Assembly: GCF_002870125.1 (NCBI RefSeq)
Contig: NZ_PNEO01000012.1
Span: 1 to 64,000 of the forward strand
Reading direction: 5' to 3'
Length of the DNA: 64,000 bases
Source of the DNA: Burkholderia sp. WAC0059
GTDB taxonomy: Bacteria; Pseudomonadota; Gammaproteobacteria; Burkholderiales; Burkholderiaceae
In this document: positions 1-7,576 of the stretch, piece after piece
Layout: each line of letters opens with the position of its first letter
How positions within the stretch are numbered: the first letter of the stretch is position 1
Notes under the pieces: generated by a model
Seen by the model: the letters and a program-made list of their open reading frames with translations, nothing else
What the model was told of the DNA's origin: nothing
Database searches by the model: none
Program-made: the position numbers and the translations under genes

Positions 1-73
1 CCAGCGCGATCTCCTTGCCGATGCCACTGGCCGCGCCGGTCACTACGGCGACTTTTCCTTGCAGGTCACTCAT
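1..73 (-). CDS. bdhA: 3-hydroxybutyrate dehydrogenase, N-terminal fragment (cut by window edge)
   Basis: Only the first 24 codons are in the window, on the minus strand, starting at the ATG at 73. They encode a classical SDR N-terminus with the TGxxxGIG dinucleotide-binding motif (TGAASGIG). The SDR class is clear. The specific assignment to D-3-hydroxybutyrate dehydrogenase, which oxidises 3-hydroxybutyrate to acetoacetate in polyhydroxybutyrate turnover, is inferred from the acetoacetate decarboxylase remnant immediately upstream, since adc and bdhA are frequent neighbours in Burkholderiales. Any other SDR remains possible. Confidence 0.6.
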   Translation of the reverse strand, partial: MSDLQGKVAVVTGAASGIGKEIAL

Positions 74-120
74 CGTTCAGTCCTCCACGTTCGGGTTCAG
101 GGTCACACATCTGTCAGCAT

Positions 121-231
121 TCATTTCGCGAGGTAGTCGTGCACTACTTCGCCCAGGCCGAGCGTCAGGTCGGCAATCACGTGACGCGCGCCGACGATTT
201 CGAGCACCGGCAGATCGGCGACCGGCGCAAG
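121..231 (-). pseudogene. adc: acetoacetate decarboxylase, C-terminal remnant
   Basis: The last ~37 codons of a minus-strand frame ending at the TGA at 121-123 read like the C-terminus of acetoacetate decarboxylase: [20 protein letters not shown] followed by [18 protein letters not shown]. The Clostridium Adc C-terminus has the same framework (HAMAPLNDLPVKEIV, HILADI, EVIYDYL). Upstream of about position 232 the similarity ends and the opposite strand becomes a tautomerase frame, so the first ~200 codons, including the active-site lysine region, are gone. It lies 47 bp before the bdhA-like start in the same direction, as expected for an adc-bdhA pair. The remnant should be inactive. Confidence 0.6.
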
Positions 232-234
232 CGC

Positions 235-657
235 GTGAGCGATGCTCAGAAGCAGGAGATCGCAACTTCTATTACCAATCGTCACTGTGAAGCCACTGGC
301 GCACCGCCCTTTTTCGTTCAGGTCGTTATTGAGGAAGAGGGATCGTCGAAGCGTTTTATTGGTGGCCTGGCAACGACTGAGTACATCTGGATACGAGTCG
401 ATATGCGTGCAGGACGGTCGGAAGAGCAGCGCGAAGCACTCATGCTGCACATCGTCGGCGACGTGAGCCGCATTTCAGGAATTCCCGCTGAAAACGTGTG
501 GATTAACCTGTGTATGCTCGAACCGACAGACATGGTGGAGTATGGCCGCGTCCTTCCAGGGCCTGGCAAGGAGCAGCAATGGTTCGAGACTCTCCCTCTA
601 TCAGTCAGGATGCGGTTGGAGAGCCTTGGCATCGATCAGCACAAGTTCCAGCTTTGA
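235..657 (+). pseudogene. tautomerase-superfamily protein (cis-CaaD-like) lacking its N-terminal catalytic proline
   Basis: From the GTG at 235 the frame matches the cis-3-chloroacrylic acid dehalogenase/tautomerase family: [30 protein letters not shown], then the MRAGRS and MVEYGRVLPGPG motifs near the C-terminus. The conserved His of ITNRH, the two Arg of RAGR and the Tyr of VEYGR are present. Members of this family use an N-terminal Pro1 as the catalytic base. Alignment with cis-CaaD from memory says the first ~11 residues, including Pro1, are missing; they are replaced by sequence antisense to the adc remnant. A longer GTG-initiated frame starts at 139, but its first 31 codons are that antisense sequence. 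No convincing ribosome binding site precedes 235. Best read as a 5'-truncated gene, probably inactive. Confidence 0.6.
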
Positions 658-738
658 TATTGGGCTCACAGGTTTCTGAATTACCGACTCGGGGCCTTCG
701 TGGGCAGCGCCGCTGATATCGACGTCAAGGAGATGAAA

Positions 739-1470
739 ATGCAACCAACCGCAGTTGTCGTGGGCGTGGGTTCTGAAGAGGGACTCGGCGCCGCAGTGGC
801 CCGTCGCTTCGCAAAAGGGGGCTTTCACGTAATCGTCGGCGGACGAACCGCGAAGAAGATTGAGCAGGTAGCAAGCAGTCTCGGCGATAGCAATGGCACG
901 CCGGTCCAAGTCGACGCCACCAAGGAAGAAGACGTGTTGCACCTGTTCCATGCTGCATCGACGCCAGGAACAGGAAGGTCACCGGCGAGCGTTGTAATTT
1001 TCAACGCGGGCAACAACCAGCACATTCCGTTTCGTGAACTGTCAGGTGCGCAGTTCGAGGATTTCTGGCGCATAGGGTGTTTCGCCGGCTTCCTCGTCGG
1101 CCGGGAGGCCGTGAATCTCCTGCTACCTCAAGGGGCTGGAACGATCATTTTTACGGGAGCCTCGGCAAGTCTGAGAGGCCGTCCCGGTTTTGCGCACTTT
1201 TCGGCCGCGAAGGCCGGACTTCGCATGCTCAGTCAGAGCATGGCCAGAGAGTTCGGACCGCAAGGTTTGCACGTTGCCCATGTCGTGATCGACGGCGGAA
1301 TCAACGGCACCAGATTGAAAGCCTTGCGACCCGAGATAGTCGATGAGCGGGGAACGGACGGGTTGCTGAACATCGATGCCATTGCCGAAACGTATTGGCA
1401 ATTGCATCTACAACATCCGACGGCCTGGACACATGAGATCGACCTGCGGCCGTTCAAGGAATCGTTCTGA
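739..1470 (+). CDS. SDR-family oxidoreductase with Phe in place of the catalytic Tyr
   Basis: A 243-residue short-chain dehydrogenase-like protein. The start at 739 is chosen because AAGGAG lies six bases upstream; longer in-frame starts (GTG 700, ATG 733) lack this spacing. The N-terminal Rossmann motif is VVGVGSEEGLGAAVARRF, then a GGRT turn typical of NADP-preferring members, and NAGNN in mid-protein. The active-site region reads FTGASASLRG then FAHFSAAKAGLR, so the usual Tyr of YxxxK is Phe while Ser and Lys remain. A known SDR subgroup carries this substitution with an AHVVIDG stretch, as here (HVAHVVIDGG). Substrate unknown. It is monocistronic. Confidence 0.8.
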   Translation: MQPTAVVVGVGSEEGLGAAVARRFAKGGFHVIVGGRTAKKIEQVASSLGDSNGTPVQVDATKEEDVLHLFHAASTPGTGRSPASVVIFNAGNNQHIPFRELSGAQFEDFWRIGCFAGFLVGREAVNLLLPQGAGTIIFTGASASLRGRPGFAHFSAAKAGLRMLSQSMAREFGPQGLHVAHVVIDGGINGTRLKALRPEIVDERGTDGLLNIDAIAETYWQLHLQHPTAWTHEIDLRPFKESF

Positions 1471-1973
1471 CTTCCTCCGCGCGGACGGGTTGATGATACG
1501 CTCCGGACGCAAGTGCGATTTCCGCTCACAGCCGAAAGTTCCGGGGGTACATTTGGGGGTATATTTTCAGCAAAAAACTTCGTTTCCACCTGATATAGCA
1601 AGCTTCGTCGCTCATTGCGATTCCCGGCGGCGACGCGCGCTGTCCGTCAGCGCCTCTTTTTCGCATGCGAAACTTGCATATGGAGTCGGCGTAACAGTAT
1701 TGCAAGGGTCGCATCGCACCACTTTTGGGAAAAGATAAATCGCCACATCTGATATCTGATAACTGCCTTGTCATGAGTGGCAATTGCTCTTTTGTGTACC
1801 GCTAACCAGCACTCATTTCCCAGAATGGCGCCGCGTTGATTGCTGAAGCCGACGGCGGCCAATACATCCACATCGTTGAACTGCCCATGCCGGGTCAGAT
1901 CTGTGCCGCCGTCGCCACTTATGAATGAGCCGCTGTCCACCATTCAGGCATTCGGATGGCGAGGGCAATCAGT
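1471..1973. other. intergenic, no supported gene
   Basis: About 500 bases between the SDR gene and the 3' end of the H-NS pair. Open frames on both strands are short and match nothing I recognise. A plus-strand stretch ending near 1926 could be the tail of a decayed gene. The only structured element is the 12-bp tandem repeat at 1543-1566. Confidence 0.4.
1543..1566. repeat. 12-bp tandem repeat GGGGGTAYATTT x2
   Basis: GGGGGTACATTT is followed directly by GGGGGTATATTT, one mismatch. Runs of this kind recall sequence found beside integrase genes of some integrated elements, but no integrase or tRNA is present here, so its meaning is open. Confidence 0.5.
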
Positions 1974-2234
1974 TCAATACATGATCTTGCCAGCCCGGAT
2001 GGCCTGTCGTGCTTTTGCCAGCGCCGCCTCGCGCGCCTGGTATTCGTTTTTTCCATCCCCCAGAAAGGTCGACTGCGTCCATTCTCCATTGGAGCGCAGG
2101 ACATGCACCTGGCACCGGTAACGGTTGGACCGGAGTTTGTTGATCGGGTAAATCACGACGTCGTGGTCCTGATCGAGCGACTCCCTACGTGGTCCCGGCA
2201 CCCCTCGTACCGGCCCTGCCCCGCGGCCCGTCAT
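1974..2234 (-). CDS. hypothetical protein, translationally coupled to H-NS
   Basis: An 86-residue protein whose ATG overlaps the hns stop codon (ATGA at 2231-2234), the usual arrangement for a coupled second cistron. The first 25 residues are Gly/Pro/Arg-rich; the body (VVIYPINKLRSNRYRCQVHV) looks like a small beta-rich domain, followed by a charged Ala-rich helix near the C-terminus. No signal peptide or membrane segment. I do not recognise the family. Coupling to H-NS suggests a nucleoid or regulatory role, but this is inference. Confidence 0.55.
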   Translation of the reverse strand: MTGRGAGPVRGVPGPRRESLDQDHDVVIYPINKLRSNRYRCQVHVLRSNGEWTQSTFLGDGKNEYQAREAALAKARQAIRAGKIMY

Positions 2235-2539
2235 TTCAGGATGAGGAAATCCCGCTCCGCGCGGGGATCAAACCAGGAGGGAGGTCGGCCGCGTCCCGAC
2301 CAAGTCGCCCCCGACCGGGGATCGCGGTACTTCGGCACCGCGCGGCGGCGGTGTAATGGCTTGCTACGATAACGCTGCAAGTCCTCGACGGTTAGCCCGT
2401 ATTCGTCCATCTGCTGCCAGATGGAGGCAATAACCAGTCCGATTTCCTCTTCCCGCGCACGCTCGATGTCCCGCTCCAGCCTATCACGCGCCGCGAGCAA
2501 TTCCCTGTAAGTCTGCATCCCCTTCAACCCCTCCGGCAT
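2231..2539 (-). CDS. H-NS family nucleoid-associated protein
   Basis: A 102-residue protein with an N-terminal helical, charged segment (RDLER, ERAREEEIG) for oligomerisation and a C-terminal DNA-binding motif YRDPRSGATWSGRGRPPSWF, the signature of the Burkholderia/Bordetella branch of H-NS. H-NS proteins bind AT-rich, often foreign, DNA and silence it. A GGAG lies eight bases before the ATG at 2539; a second ATG at 2518 also has a purine-rich leader and may be the true start. The AT-rich intergenic stretches elsewhere in the window are plausible targets. It is followed by a coupled hypothetical gene. Confidence 0.88.
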   Translation of the reverse strand: MPEGLKGMQTYRELLAARDRLERDIERAREEEIGLVIASIWQQMDEYGLTVEDLQRYRSKPLHRRRAVPKYRDPRSGATWSGRGRPPSWFDPRAERDFLILK

Positions 2540-2647
2540 GAAGCCGTCTCCAGTCAGGGAATGTCAGCCCGCTCCGGTCGCGAGGCGCACCCTCACGATG
2601 CTATCCCCCGTCCGTCAGACGTCCCTGCCAGCCGCCCTCATTAATTG

Positions 2648-2672
2648 CCATAATTTAGCGTTTTAGCCATAT
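2648..2672 (+). repeat. direct repeat copy 1, CCATAAT-N6-TTTTAGCCATAT
   Basis: The 25-bp element recurs at 3588-3612 in the same orientation with only the central six bases differing. Each copy lies in AT-rich DNA upstream of a plus-strand gene: this one 150 bp before the ATG at 2822, the other 67 bp before the XRE regulator. A shared operator or promoter element is the simplest reading. Confidence 0.55.
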
Positions 2673-2821
2673 ACCAGGTGCCATTCCGCCAGCATTCCCT
2701 CATTACTACCTCTCACAGCGCGCGCCATCCCCAGCTACGGCCAGCCGCACCGCCCATGCGCCGTTCTATCCGCTGCTACCCTTTGGAGGCTCCGGAGCCC
2801 GATGCTATAGTTGTCACCAAA

Positions 2822-3202
2822 ATGTCACAAATAGCCCTGATGCCCTGTTCTGCCTGCCTGCGACTGTCCAACGGAACTCATGCTGGCGCGCCCCACCCCG
2901 AGCTGACTCCAGTCAGCCGCCAGCACCGGTTGCGCCCCATGTTCCGGCGACCCATTGTGGTCATCCGTTACCACTGCCGGATATGCCTGACTAACTGGCT
3001 GCGGGAACTCGACTCACTCAGCTCAGTACCGGAATCGTGGATCTGCCAGCACGAAGCAACGAACATCCCCACACCAAGGGAATCCGGCAAGACACGCGAT
3101 GCCCTGCGAAGCGCCCCTGCGACGACGAACGACACCGTCGTCACCGCGACATCCGCCCGGAGCGCATCAAATACTCGCCTTCACAACCAAGGGACAACCT
3201 GA
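2822..3202 (+). CDS. hypothetical protein with paired Cys motifs
   Basis: A 126-codon frame from the ATG at 2822. The first half carries CSAC near the N-terminus and CRIC about 45 residues later, each flanked by hydrophobic residues (MPCSACLRL and RYHCRICLTN), consistent with a two-CxxC zinc ribbon. The second half is low-complexity, Thr/Arg-rich and may not be functional. I do not recognise a family. A longer reading from 2678 exists, but its extra residues look random. Upstream lies the 25-bp repeat shared with the XRE gene, which supports this being a transcribed gene. Coding status is uncertain. Confidence 0.35.
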   Translation: MSQIALMPCSACLRLSNGTHAGAPHPELTPVSRQHRLRPMFRRPIVVIRYHCRICLTNWLRELDSLSSVPESWICQHEATNIPTPRESGKTRDALRSAPATTNDTVVTATSARSASNTRLHNQGTT

Positions 3203-3314
3203 CCAGTGCTTCATCGCGCGCTAGATAACACCTGCATGACAGTCAACGCACATGGTTAAGCAAAAGAGCTTAACGCCCGCTATCCGCGCATCCATGAACA
3301 TTTTTGGTCTTTTG

Positions 3315-3322
3315 GTACGTAC
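3315..3322. promoter_or_regulatory. GTACGTAC palindrome (possible box, weakest context)
   Basis: GGTACGTACAAC, the same core as the boxes before tpsA and at 24303. It lies 357 bp upstream of the XRE gene, so its relevance is less sure than that of the other copies. Confidence 0.3.
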
Positions 3323-3587
3323 AACTTGGCATTGTTGGACGCCCCTACCCATCCAGATGCCCGCATGCCCACCACTGCATCGAACCGTCCTGCAAAAAAA
3401 AGCGCCGGCACGAAACCGACGCAAAAGAAGGTTCCGGCTACTCCTCTAAGGTCATTCCGGAACCTTTGCGACACCTGCTCTTTCGCGCCGCGACACGCGC
3501 GCCGCGCTCAGTCCATCCACCACCAACAGTCAGCCAGATCAACGGAGTCGCCCGTCACACCCACGACAGGTCGCAAACTATGCATGC

Positions 3588-3612
3588 CCATAATATATTG
3601 TTTTAGCCATAT
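3588..3612 (+). repeat. direct repeat copy 2, CCATAAT-N6-TTTTAGCCATAT
   Basis: Second copy of the element at 2648-2672; outer bases CCATAAT and TTTTAGCCATAT are identical. It sits 67 bp before the XRE regulator start, a position suited to an operator or promoter. Confidence 0.55.
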
Positions 3613-3678
3613 TATTAGTTATTCGATCCTTCTTCAAGTCGTTTCGACATCGCACACTGCCGGCTTTCCCAATACGGA

Positions 3679-4071
3679 ATGCCAGTGAGGAAGAAGGAAG
3701 ACGAACCACCCACCCTGGCAAAAGCCGTGGGGCGCGCCATCGCCCGCCACCGCCGCGCGGCCGGTTTAACGCAGGAACAGCTCTCAGAAGCGGTCGGGAT
3801 TGCGCAATCCTCGCTCTCGCACATCGAGCGCGGCCTTGTCACGCCCAGCCTGGAGCGACTTGCCGGCATTGCTGAACAGCTTGGCTGCCGGCTTGTCGAC
3901 CTTCTTGCCGAATCGGGAAATGGGGCGGCGGATCGCGCCGCACGCATCCACGCAAAACTTTCCGCCCTTGAGCCGGAACAGCAGGCCGCCGTCGAGACGC
4001 TGGTGGATACGGCTATGGCGCTGGCTGCCCCTTCGGCCGCTCGCCGTCGCTCACGCAAAGGGACGCTGTAG
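3679..4071 (+). CDS. XRE-family helix-turn-helix regulator
   Basis: A 130-residue protein. Residues ~14-68 form a Cro/C1-type HTH: IARHRRAAGLTQEQLSEAVG then IAQSSLSHIERGLVTPSLE and LAGIAEQLGCRLVDLL. The C-terminal ~55 residues are an Ala-rich helical tail ending in a basic RRRSRKG stretch; no ligand or protease domain is seen. Such short XRE proteins usually act as dimeric repressors, often of themselves. Start codon ATG 3679 has only a weak GGA upstream; GTG 3685 is an alternative. The 25-bp repeat 67 bp upstream may be its own operator. Targets unknown. Confidence 0.88.
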   Translation: MPVRKKEDEPPTLAKAVGRAIARHRRAAGLTQEQLSEAVGIAQSSLSHIERGLVTPSLERLAGIAEQLGCRLVDLLAESGNGAADRAARIHAKLSALEPEQQAAVETLVDTAMALAAPSAARRRSRKGTL

Positions 4072-4204
4072 CGCATCACCTGCCAGCAGGTGACATGTCG
4101 ATACTCCGAGCGCCTTCGCCTGGAACATACCCGCGACAGCATCACGCAGGGACGTTGCAAGATCAGCGCGATCGCCCCGAACTGGACCCGCTGCCGGAAG
4201 AAAG

Positions 4205-4228
4205 CAGGCCAGGGACGCTTCCGGCCTG
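4205..4228 (-). terminator. probable terminator of the tps operon
   Basis: Read on the minus strand just after the outer-membrane protein stop (4246), CAGGCC and GGCCTG form a stem with a 12-base loop, followed by CTTTCTT. It lies at the end of the 18-kb minus-strand gene train. Confidence 0.45.
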
Positions 4229-4245
4229 GTCGACTGCCCGCACCA

Positions 4246-5151
4246 TCACAGGCTCCACGCAAATCCCAGGCTCACCGTCTGCGCCCAGGTGCGCGATGCG
4301 GGCTCATACCACTCCCCGGCCAGCCCGCCGAGAACGCCCGCCTGCGGTGGAGATGCGCCATAGGCAAAACGCGTCGCCCGATAGTCCAGCCGAAGGTGCG
4401 TCCGGCGCCCGACGGCCACATCGAGGCCCAGGCCAGCATTGCCTTCGAACCGGGTCCCGAGCACATCGGGCGCAAGGTCCACGGTTTTCATGCGGGCATC
4501 AAAAGTACGCTCGGCGGTCAGATCCCCCTCGACAACCACCGTCGATGTCAACGCATACTGCACGAGCGCACCAACACCGGCCGCCTGATGCTGATAGCGC
4601 TCAATCGCGTTGCGCATCCAGTCATGAAAATCATAGGCGAGCCACGGAATCAGCCGCAGGCGTCCCCCTGCGAGCATGGCAACCGGGTAGCCGAGCCTGC
4701 CGGATGCATCAACCTGTGTGCCCCAGTCACGATACGCCCGAGATGCCCCGTAGCCTGTCGGCGACAGGGTATCGAAGGCGAATCCTGTGTAATCTGTGCC
4801 GCCCCGTGCATATGACACGGTTGCCTGCGCATACACGCCACCCAGAACCGGAACATGGAATTCGCGACGCCATGATGCTGCAACCGCCGGCTGCGTACCC
4901 ACCTCGGAATCGAGATAACGTGCGCCGGCGGGCTGGTTGCGGGCAACCTCGTGATAGGACAGCCAGCGGGCTCCGGCTGACAGCCCGAGTTCGTTGTCGA
5001 CCGAATCAATCACTGACGGTGGGACCGCGACAGCCTGCGCATCATCCGCCCAGGCACAATTCGTCCAGAGCGCCCACCAGGCCGCCGCCACAACGCCCAC
5101 CCATCTCGCACCAACGATGCAGGAGACGAGGCGAGCCGCTATGCGGGTCAT
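4246..5151 (-). CDS. outer-membrane beta-barrel-like exported protein
   Basis: About 301 residues from the ATG at 5151; a longer GTG reading would overlap the preceding gene's end and adds an Arg-rich, non-signal-like stretch. The N-terminus is a signal peptide with a Trp/Ala-rich hydrophobic core ending WTNCAWADDAQA. The mature part alternates polar and hydrophobic residues with many aromatic positions (YAQATVSYARGG, RLRLIPWLAYDFHDW, LRLDYRATRFAYG) and ends in FAWSL, a C-terminal strand typical of outer-membrane barrels. No passenger domain or known family recognised. It is the last gene of the tps operon and a hairpin terminator follows. Confidence 0.65.
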   Translation of the reverse strand: MTRIAARLVSCIVGARWVGVVAAAWWALWTNCAWADDAQAVAVPPSVIDSVDNELGLSAGARWLSYHEVARNQPAGARYLDSEVGTQPAVAASWRREFHVPVLGGVYAQATVSYARGGTDYTGFAFDTLSPTGYGASRAYRDWGTQVDASGRLGYPVAMLAGGRLRLIPWLAYDFHDWMRNAIERYQHQAAGVGALVQYALTSTVVVEGDLTAERTFDARMKTVDLAPDVLGTRFEGNAGLGLDVAVGRRTHLRLDYRATRFAYGASPPQAGVLGGLAGEWYEPASRTWAQTVSLGFAWSL

Positions 5152-5224
5152 GGCGACTCGAACAGGCGCGCGGAGCTGAACGGCACGGCGAGAGAATGGC
5201 ACGCGGACGATCAGATGCCGGGGA

Positions 5225-6385
5225 TCAGTGTGAGCCCTGCGCACCACGCGCGCGCAAGAAACGAATCCTAGCCGGCATGCGATACGGCGTTGCGGCCCAC
5301 CATAGCGCCTTTAAGGCGCGCCGCAACCGACGGCGCACCGGCAACGGAATATGTGCACCGACAGAGCGGGCAATACCGAGCACGCGCCACGTGGTACTCG
5401 CCCGAATCACACCGAGTTCATCCTGCGCCGATGAAAATCTGATGCTGGCGGCAGACAGGTCGGCCTGTAGCTGGCCGATGACTTGCTGGCCGGCTGCCAC
5501 ATCTTCCCGCAGACGCGTCGTTTTTACCATTTCGTCCGACAGGAGCGTACGCAGGTTCTTTTCGCTCTGCCCGTGCGCGTCCAGTTGTTGCTGCAGGGTC
5601 TTGACCCGCTCGCCCAGTTCAACACGCGTCTGGTCGAGCATAAGCTGCGGCGAAACGGCTGCGCCCAGCCGGGCATACACCTGCCGTGTCCGCACGCGCA
5701 CATCCTCACTGGCCGCAAACAAAGGGCGCACGCCCGGCGGTATGCTCGCCCCCGGACACAACACGCCGAGGCCATGGCCGTGGATGAACTCAAACGAGGG
5801 GTGCCTCTCCTTCAACTCCTCCCACAAGCGCCAGACACCGAAGCCACGCTCCCGAACATTGGTATCGTGAAACAATACGACGGCCTGCTCCGACAGCTTC
5901 GGCAACCAGGTGGTGTAATCGTCCACCACATCTTCGTAATGGTGCCGGCCATCGATATGCAGCAGGTCGATCTCGCCGTCGGAAAAATACGCGCACGCCT
6001 CATCAAAACGGGCACGGATCAACTGCGAGAATCCGGAGTAGTGCCGGTCCTGGATACCGGACAGATCACGAAACACGTCCTCACCATAAAACCCTGCATG
6101 TTCGTCGCCTTTCCATGTGTCAATGGCATAACAGGCAGTCGGTAACCTGAGCCGCTCGACAGCCTGACACAAGGCAAGAAACGAAAAGCCGGTATGTGTG
6201 CCGAGCTCAACAAATACGCGAGGCCGTAAAACATCCATCAGCCAGAATCCAAACGGAGCGTGCTCCAGCCACGCTGACATCACGACATGCTGTGGTGCCC
6301 AGAACGACACAGGGCTCACGCACGGCAACAACATCCCCAGGCCCTCGGAAACTTGTCTCGCGGGCACGTCAATCTGTTCGAACAT
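5225..6385 (-). CDS. class I SAM-dependent methyltransferase with C-terminal coiled coil
   Basis: About 386 residues; the start at 6385 has GGGGGA seven bases upstream, an ATG 27 bp earlier is an alternative. Residues ~40-235 are a Methyltransf_24-type domain: VFVELGTHTGFSFLALCQAV is the SAM-binding loop, IDLLHIDGRHHYEDVVDDY the metal/acceptor region, and VVLFHDTNVR a conserved strand. A coiled coil of about 90 residues follows (RVELGERVKTLQQQLDAHGQ onward), then an STTWRVLGIAR motif and a basic tail. This layout is common in enzymes of polysaccharide or glycoprotein assembly, where it modifies sugars. Its place in the tps operon suggests it decorates a surface glycan or the exoprotein; the substrate is unknown. 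Confidence 0.75.
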   Translation of the reverse strand: MFEQIDVPARQVSEGLGMLLPCVSPVSFWAPQHVVMSAWLEHAPFGFWLMDVLRPRVFVELGTHTGFSFLALCQAVERLRLPTACYAIDTWKGDEHAGFYGEDVFRDLSGIQDRHYSGFSQLIRARFDEACAYFSDGEIDLLHIDGRHHYEDVVDDYTTWLPKLSEQAVVLFHDTNVRERGFGVWRLWEELKERHPSFEFIHGHGLGVLCPGASIPPGVRPLFAASEDVRVRTRQVYARLGAAVSPQLMLDQTRVELGERVKTLQQQLDAHGQSEKNLRTLLSDEMVKTTRLREDVAAGQQVIGQLQADLSAASIRFSSAQDELGVIRASTTWRVLGIARSVGAHIPLPVRRRLRRALKALWWAATPYRMPARIRFLRARGAQGSH

Positions 6386-6779
6386 TGCATTTCCCCCAAA
6401 GTGAAGGCCCATCTATCCAAGGCGATAGCAACAGGTGCGCATGAGCGGTCGGCTCGAACGTTTTTTCCTGTGAAGCAACCGGGATCAACGCAAATTCACA
6501 GGCTCCACTCCGCCTGGAAGTGCAGACCGCCGGCCATCGGTCTACCGTCAACCTTCCCGTTTGCGCAAGACCAGCGTGTTGAACTACTTTCGTCCACAAC
6601 AAGTGCCCGGAAAAGAGAATCGGCATGTCTTCCGCCAGGCTCCACACGATCACGTCGACCAGCTCGCTGCCACAGCGGGATACCCATCGTCCAGTCACGG
6701 GTTCGACATGCGCTGCAAAGAGCAGCAAGCCACAACAGCAATACGGCATAAACGCAATGACTATGAGCATGAGCACCAT
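6369..6779 (-). CDS. possible small membrane protein (doubtful)
   Basis: A 136-codon frame with a hydrophobic, Cys-rich N-terminus (VLMLIVIAFMPYCCCGLLLF), the only candidate in the 600-base gap (6386-6985) between the TonB-like gene and the methyltransferase. It overlaps the methyltransferase start, its C-terminal half looks random, and an alternative 81-codon frame (6496-6741) covers the same DNA. Listed because the gap sits in an otherwise tightly packed operon. It may equally be a decayed gene. Confidence 0.22.
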   Translation of the reverse strand: MVLMLIVIAFMPYCCCGLLLFAAHVEPVTGRWVSRCGSELVDVIVWSLAEDMPILFSGHLLWTKVVQHAGLAQTGRLTVDRWPAVCTSRRSGACEFALIPVASQEKTFEPTAHAHLLLSPWIDGPSLWGKCNVRTD

Positions 6780-6985
6780 GACACCCCCCGCATCAACTGG
6801 CTACAAATCAGATCAGGCTGGCACCGGTGTCACCAGGCAGCCCATCCGTAGCAATCTCCCCATATTTCGTCAGCAATCCCTAGTTTTTACATCGCCCGCA
6901 GCCACCTGAGACGTCGGAGCGCTCGCGTGCCACATGCCTTCACAGAAAAATCAGCGACCGGCGCCGCGCAGCCAGCGTCTACACT

Positions 6986-7507
6986 TCACCCTGTCGCCGA
7001 TCGCCTGCCCTCCTGCCCACCGCCAATGCCCAGGCTGCCAGACAGCGCCTTTGCGGGTGCTGCATCGGGATTGGGCTGGATGTGCAGACGAATCCGCAAC
7101 GGTTGCCGCATGTCGGGTGGCGGGGAACTCGGAACAGGATGAACCGTGAGCAGCGTACGCAACGTGGCATCGGCTCCGGTGTCTCCGAGCGAGTCGAACA
7201 GCACCTGCGTCACACGGCCATCCGGTCCGATCCATGCCCGGACCAGAATCGTCGACGCAGGAGGATGATCCGGACTGGCCTCGCCCATACGCGCATCCAG
7301 GTACTGATGAAATCGGTCAGCATCTGGATCGTCTGCCTCGATCCACGCCTGAAACTGCTGCCCCACCTGTTGTGCGTAGATCACCCATGACTGGGGAACA
7401 TCCGTCGTTGCGGCACGCGACGGCATGCCGGGCACCCCGGTCAGCATTGCCACGACCGCCGCGCCGAGACGGCGCCAGTATCCAAGCTTTGTCACGATTA
7501 TCCTCAT
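6986..7507 (-). CDS. exported TonB-C-terminal-like protein
   Basis: About 173 residues from the ATG at 7507. A signal peptide (LGAAVVAMLTGVPGMPSRAA) precedes a periplasmic domain of the TonB C-terminal type: WIGPDGRVTQVLFDSLGDTG and a short run of residues leading to VPSSPPPDMRQPLRIRLHI mirror the DPDGHITRV and VLVRLNG features of the TonB at 17664. Unlike that protein it has no Pro-rich spacer and no retained membrane anchor is evident, so it cannot be a standard energy transducer. It is probably a periplasmic partner of the ExbB-ExbD-TonB motor in the same operon. Function is otherwise unknown. Confidence 0.65.
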   Translation of the reverse strand: MRIIVTKLGYWRRLGAAVVAMLTGVPGMPSRAATTDVPQSWVIYAQQVGQQFQAWIEADDPDADRFHQYLDARMGEASPDHPPASTILVRAWIGPDGRVTQVLFDSLGDTGADATLRTLLTVHPVPSSPPPDMRQPLRIRLHIQPNPDAAPAKALSGSLGIGGGQEGRRSATG

Positions 7508-7576
7508 CACGTCCAATCCGGCCTGACACCGCGCAGCCCAATGCGAAACGGACCCGCGGACCCGCCTTTCGCGCCA

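Larger units (their letters stand above)
3203..3678. other. intergenic region upstream of the XRE gene
   Basis: About 475 bases with no credible gene. It holds a GTACGTAC core at 3315-3322 and the second 25-bp repeat at 3588-3612, and becomes markedly AT-rich just before the XRE start. Confidence 0.45.

Noticed and set aside
1824..1926. A short plus-strand frame ending YIHIVELPMPGQICAAVATYE that could be the tail of a lost gene
   Set aside because: Only about 34 codons after an in-frame stop, with no recognisable family; the minus strand is open as well.
4095..5870. A 591-codon plus-strand open frame opposite the outer-membrane protein and methyltransferase genes
   Set aside because: Arg/Pro/His-rich with no recognisable domain; both genes on the other strand have clear motifs and signal peptide or SAM site.
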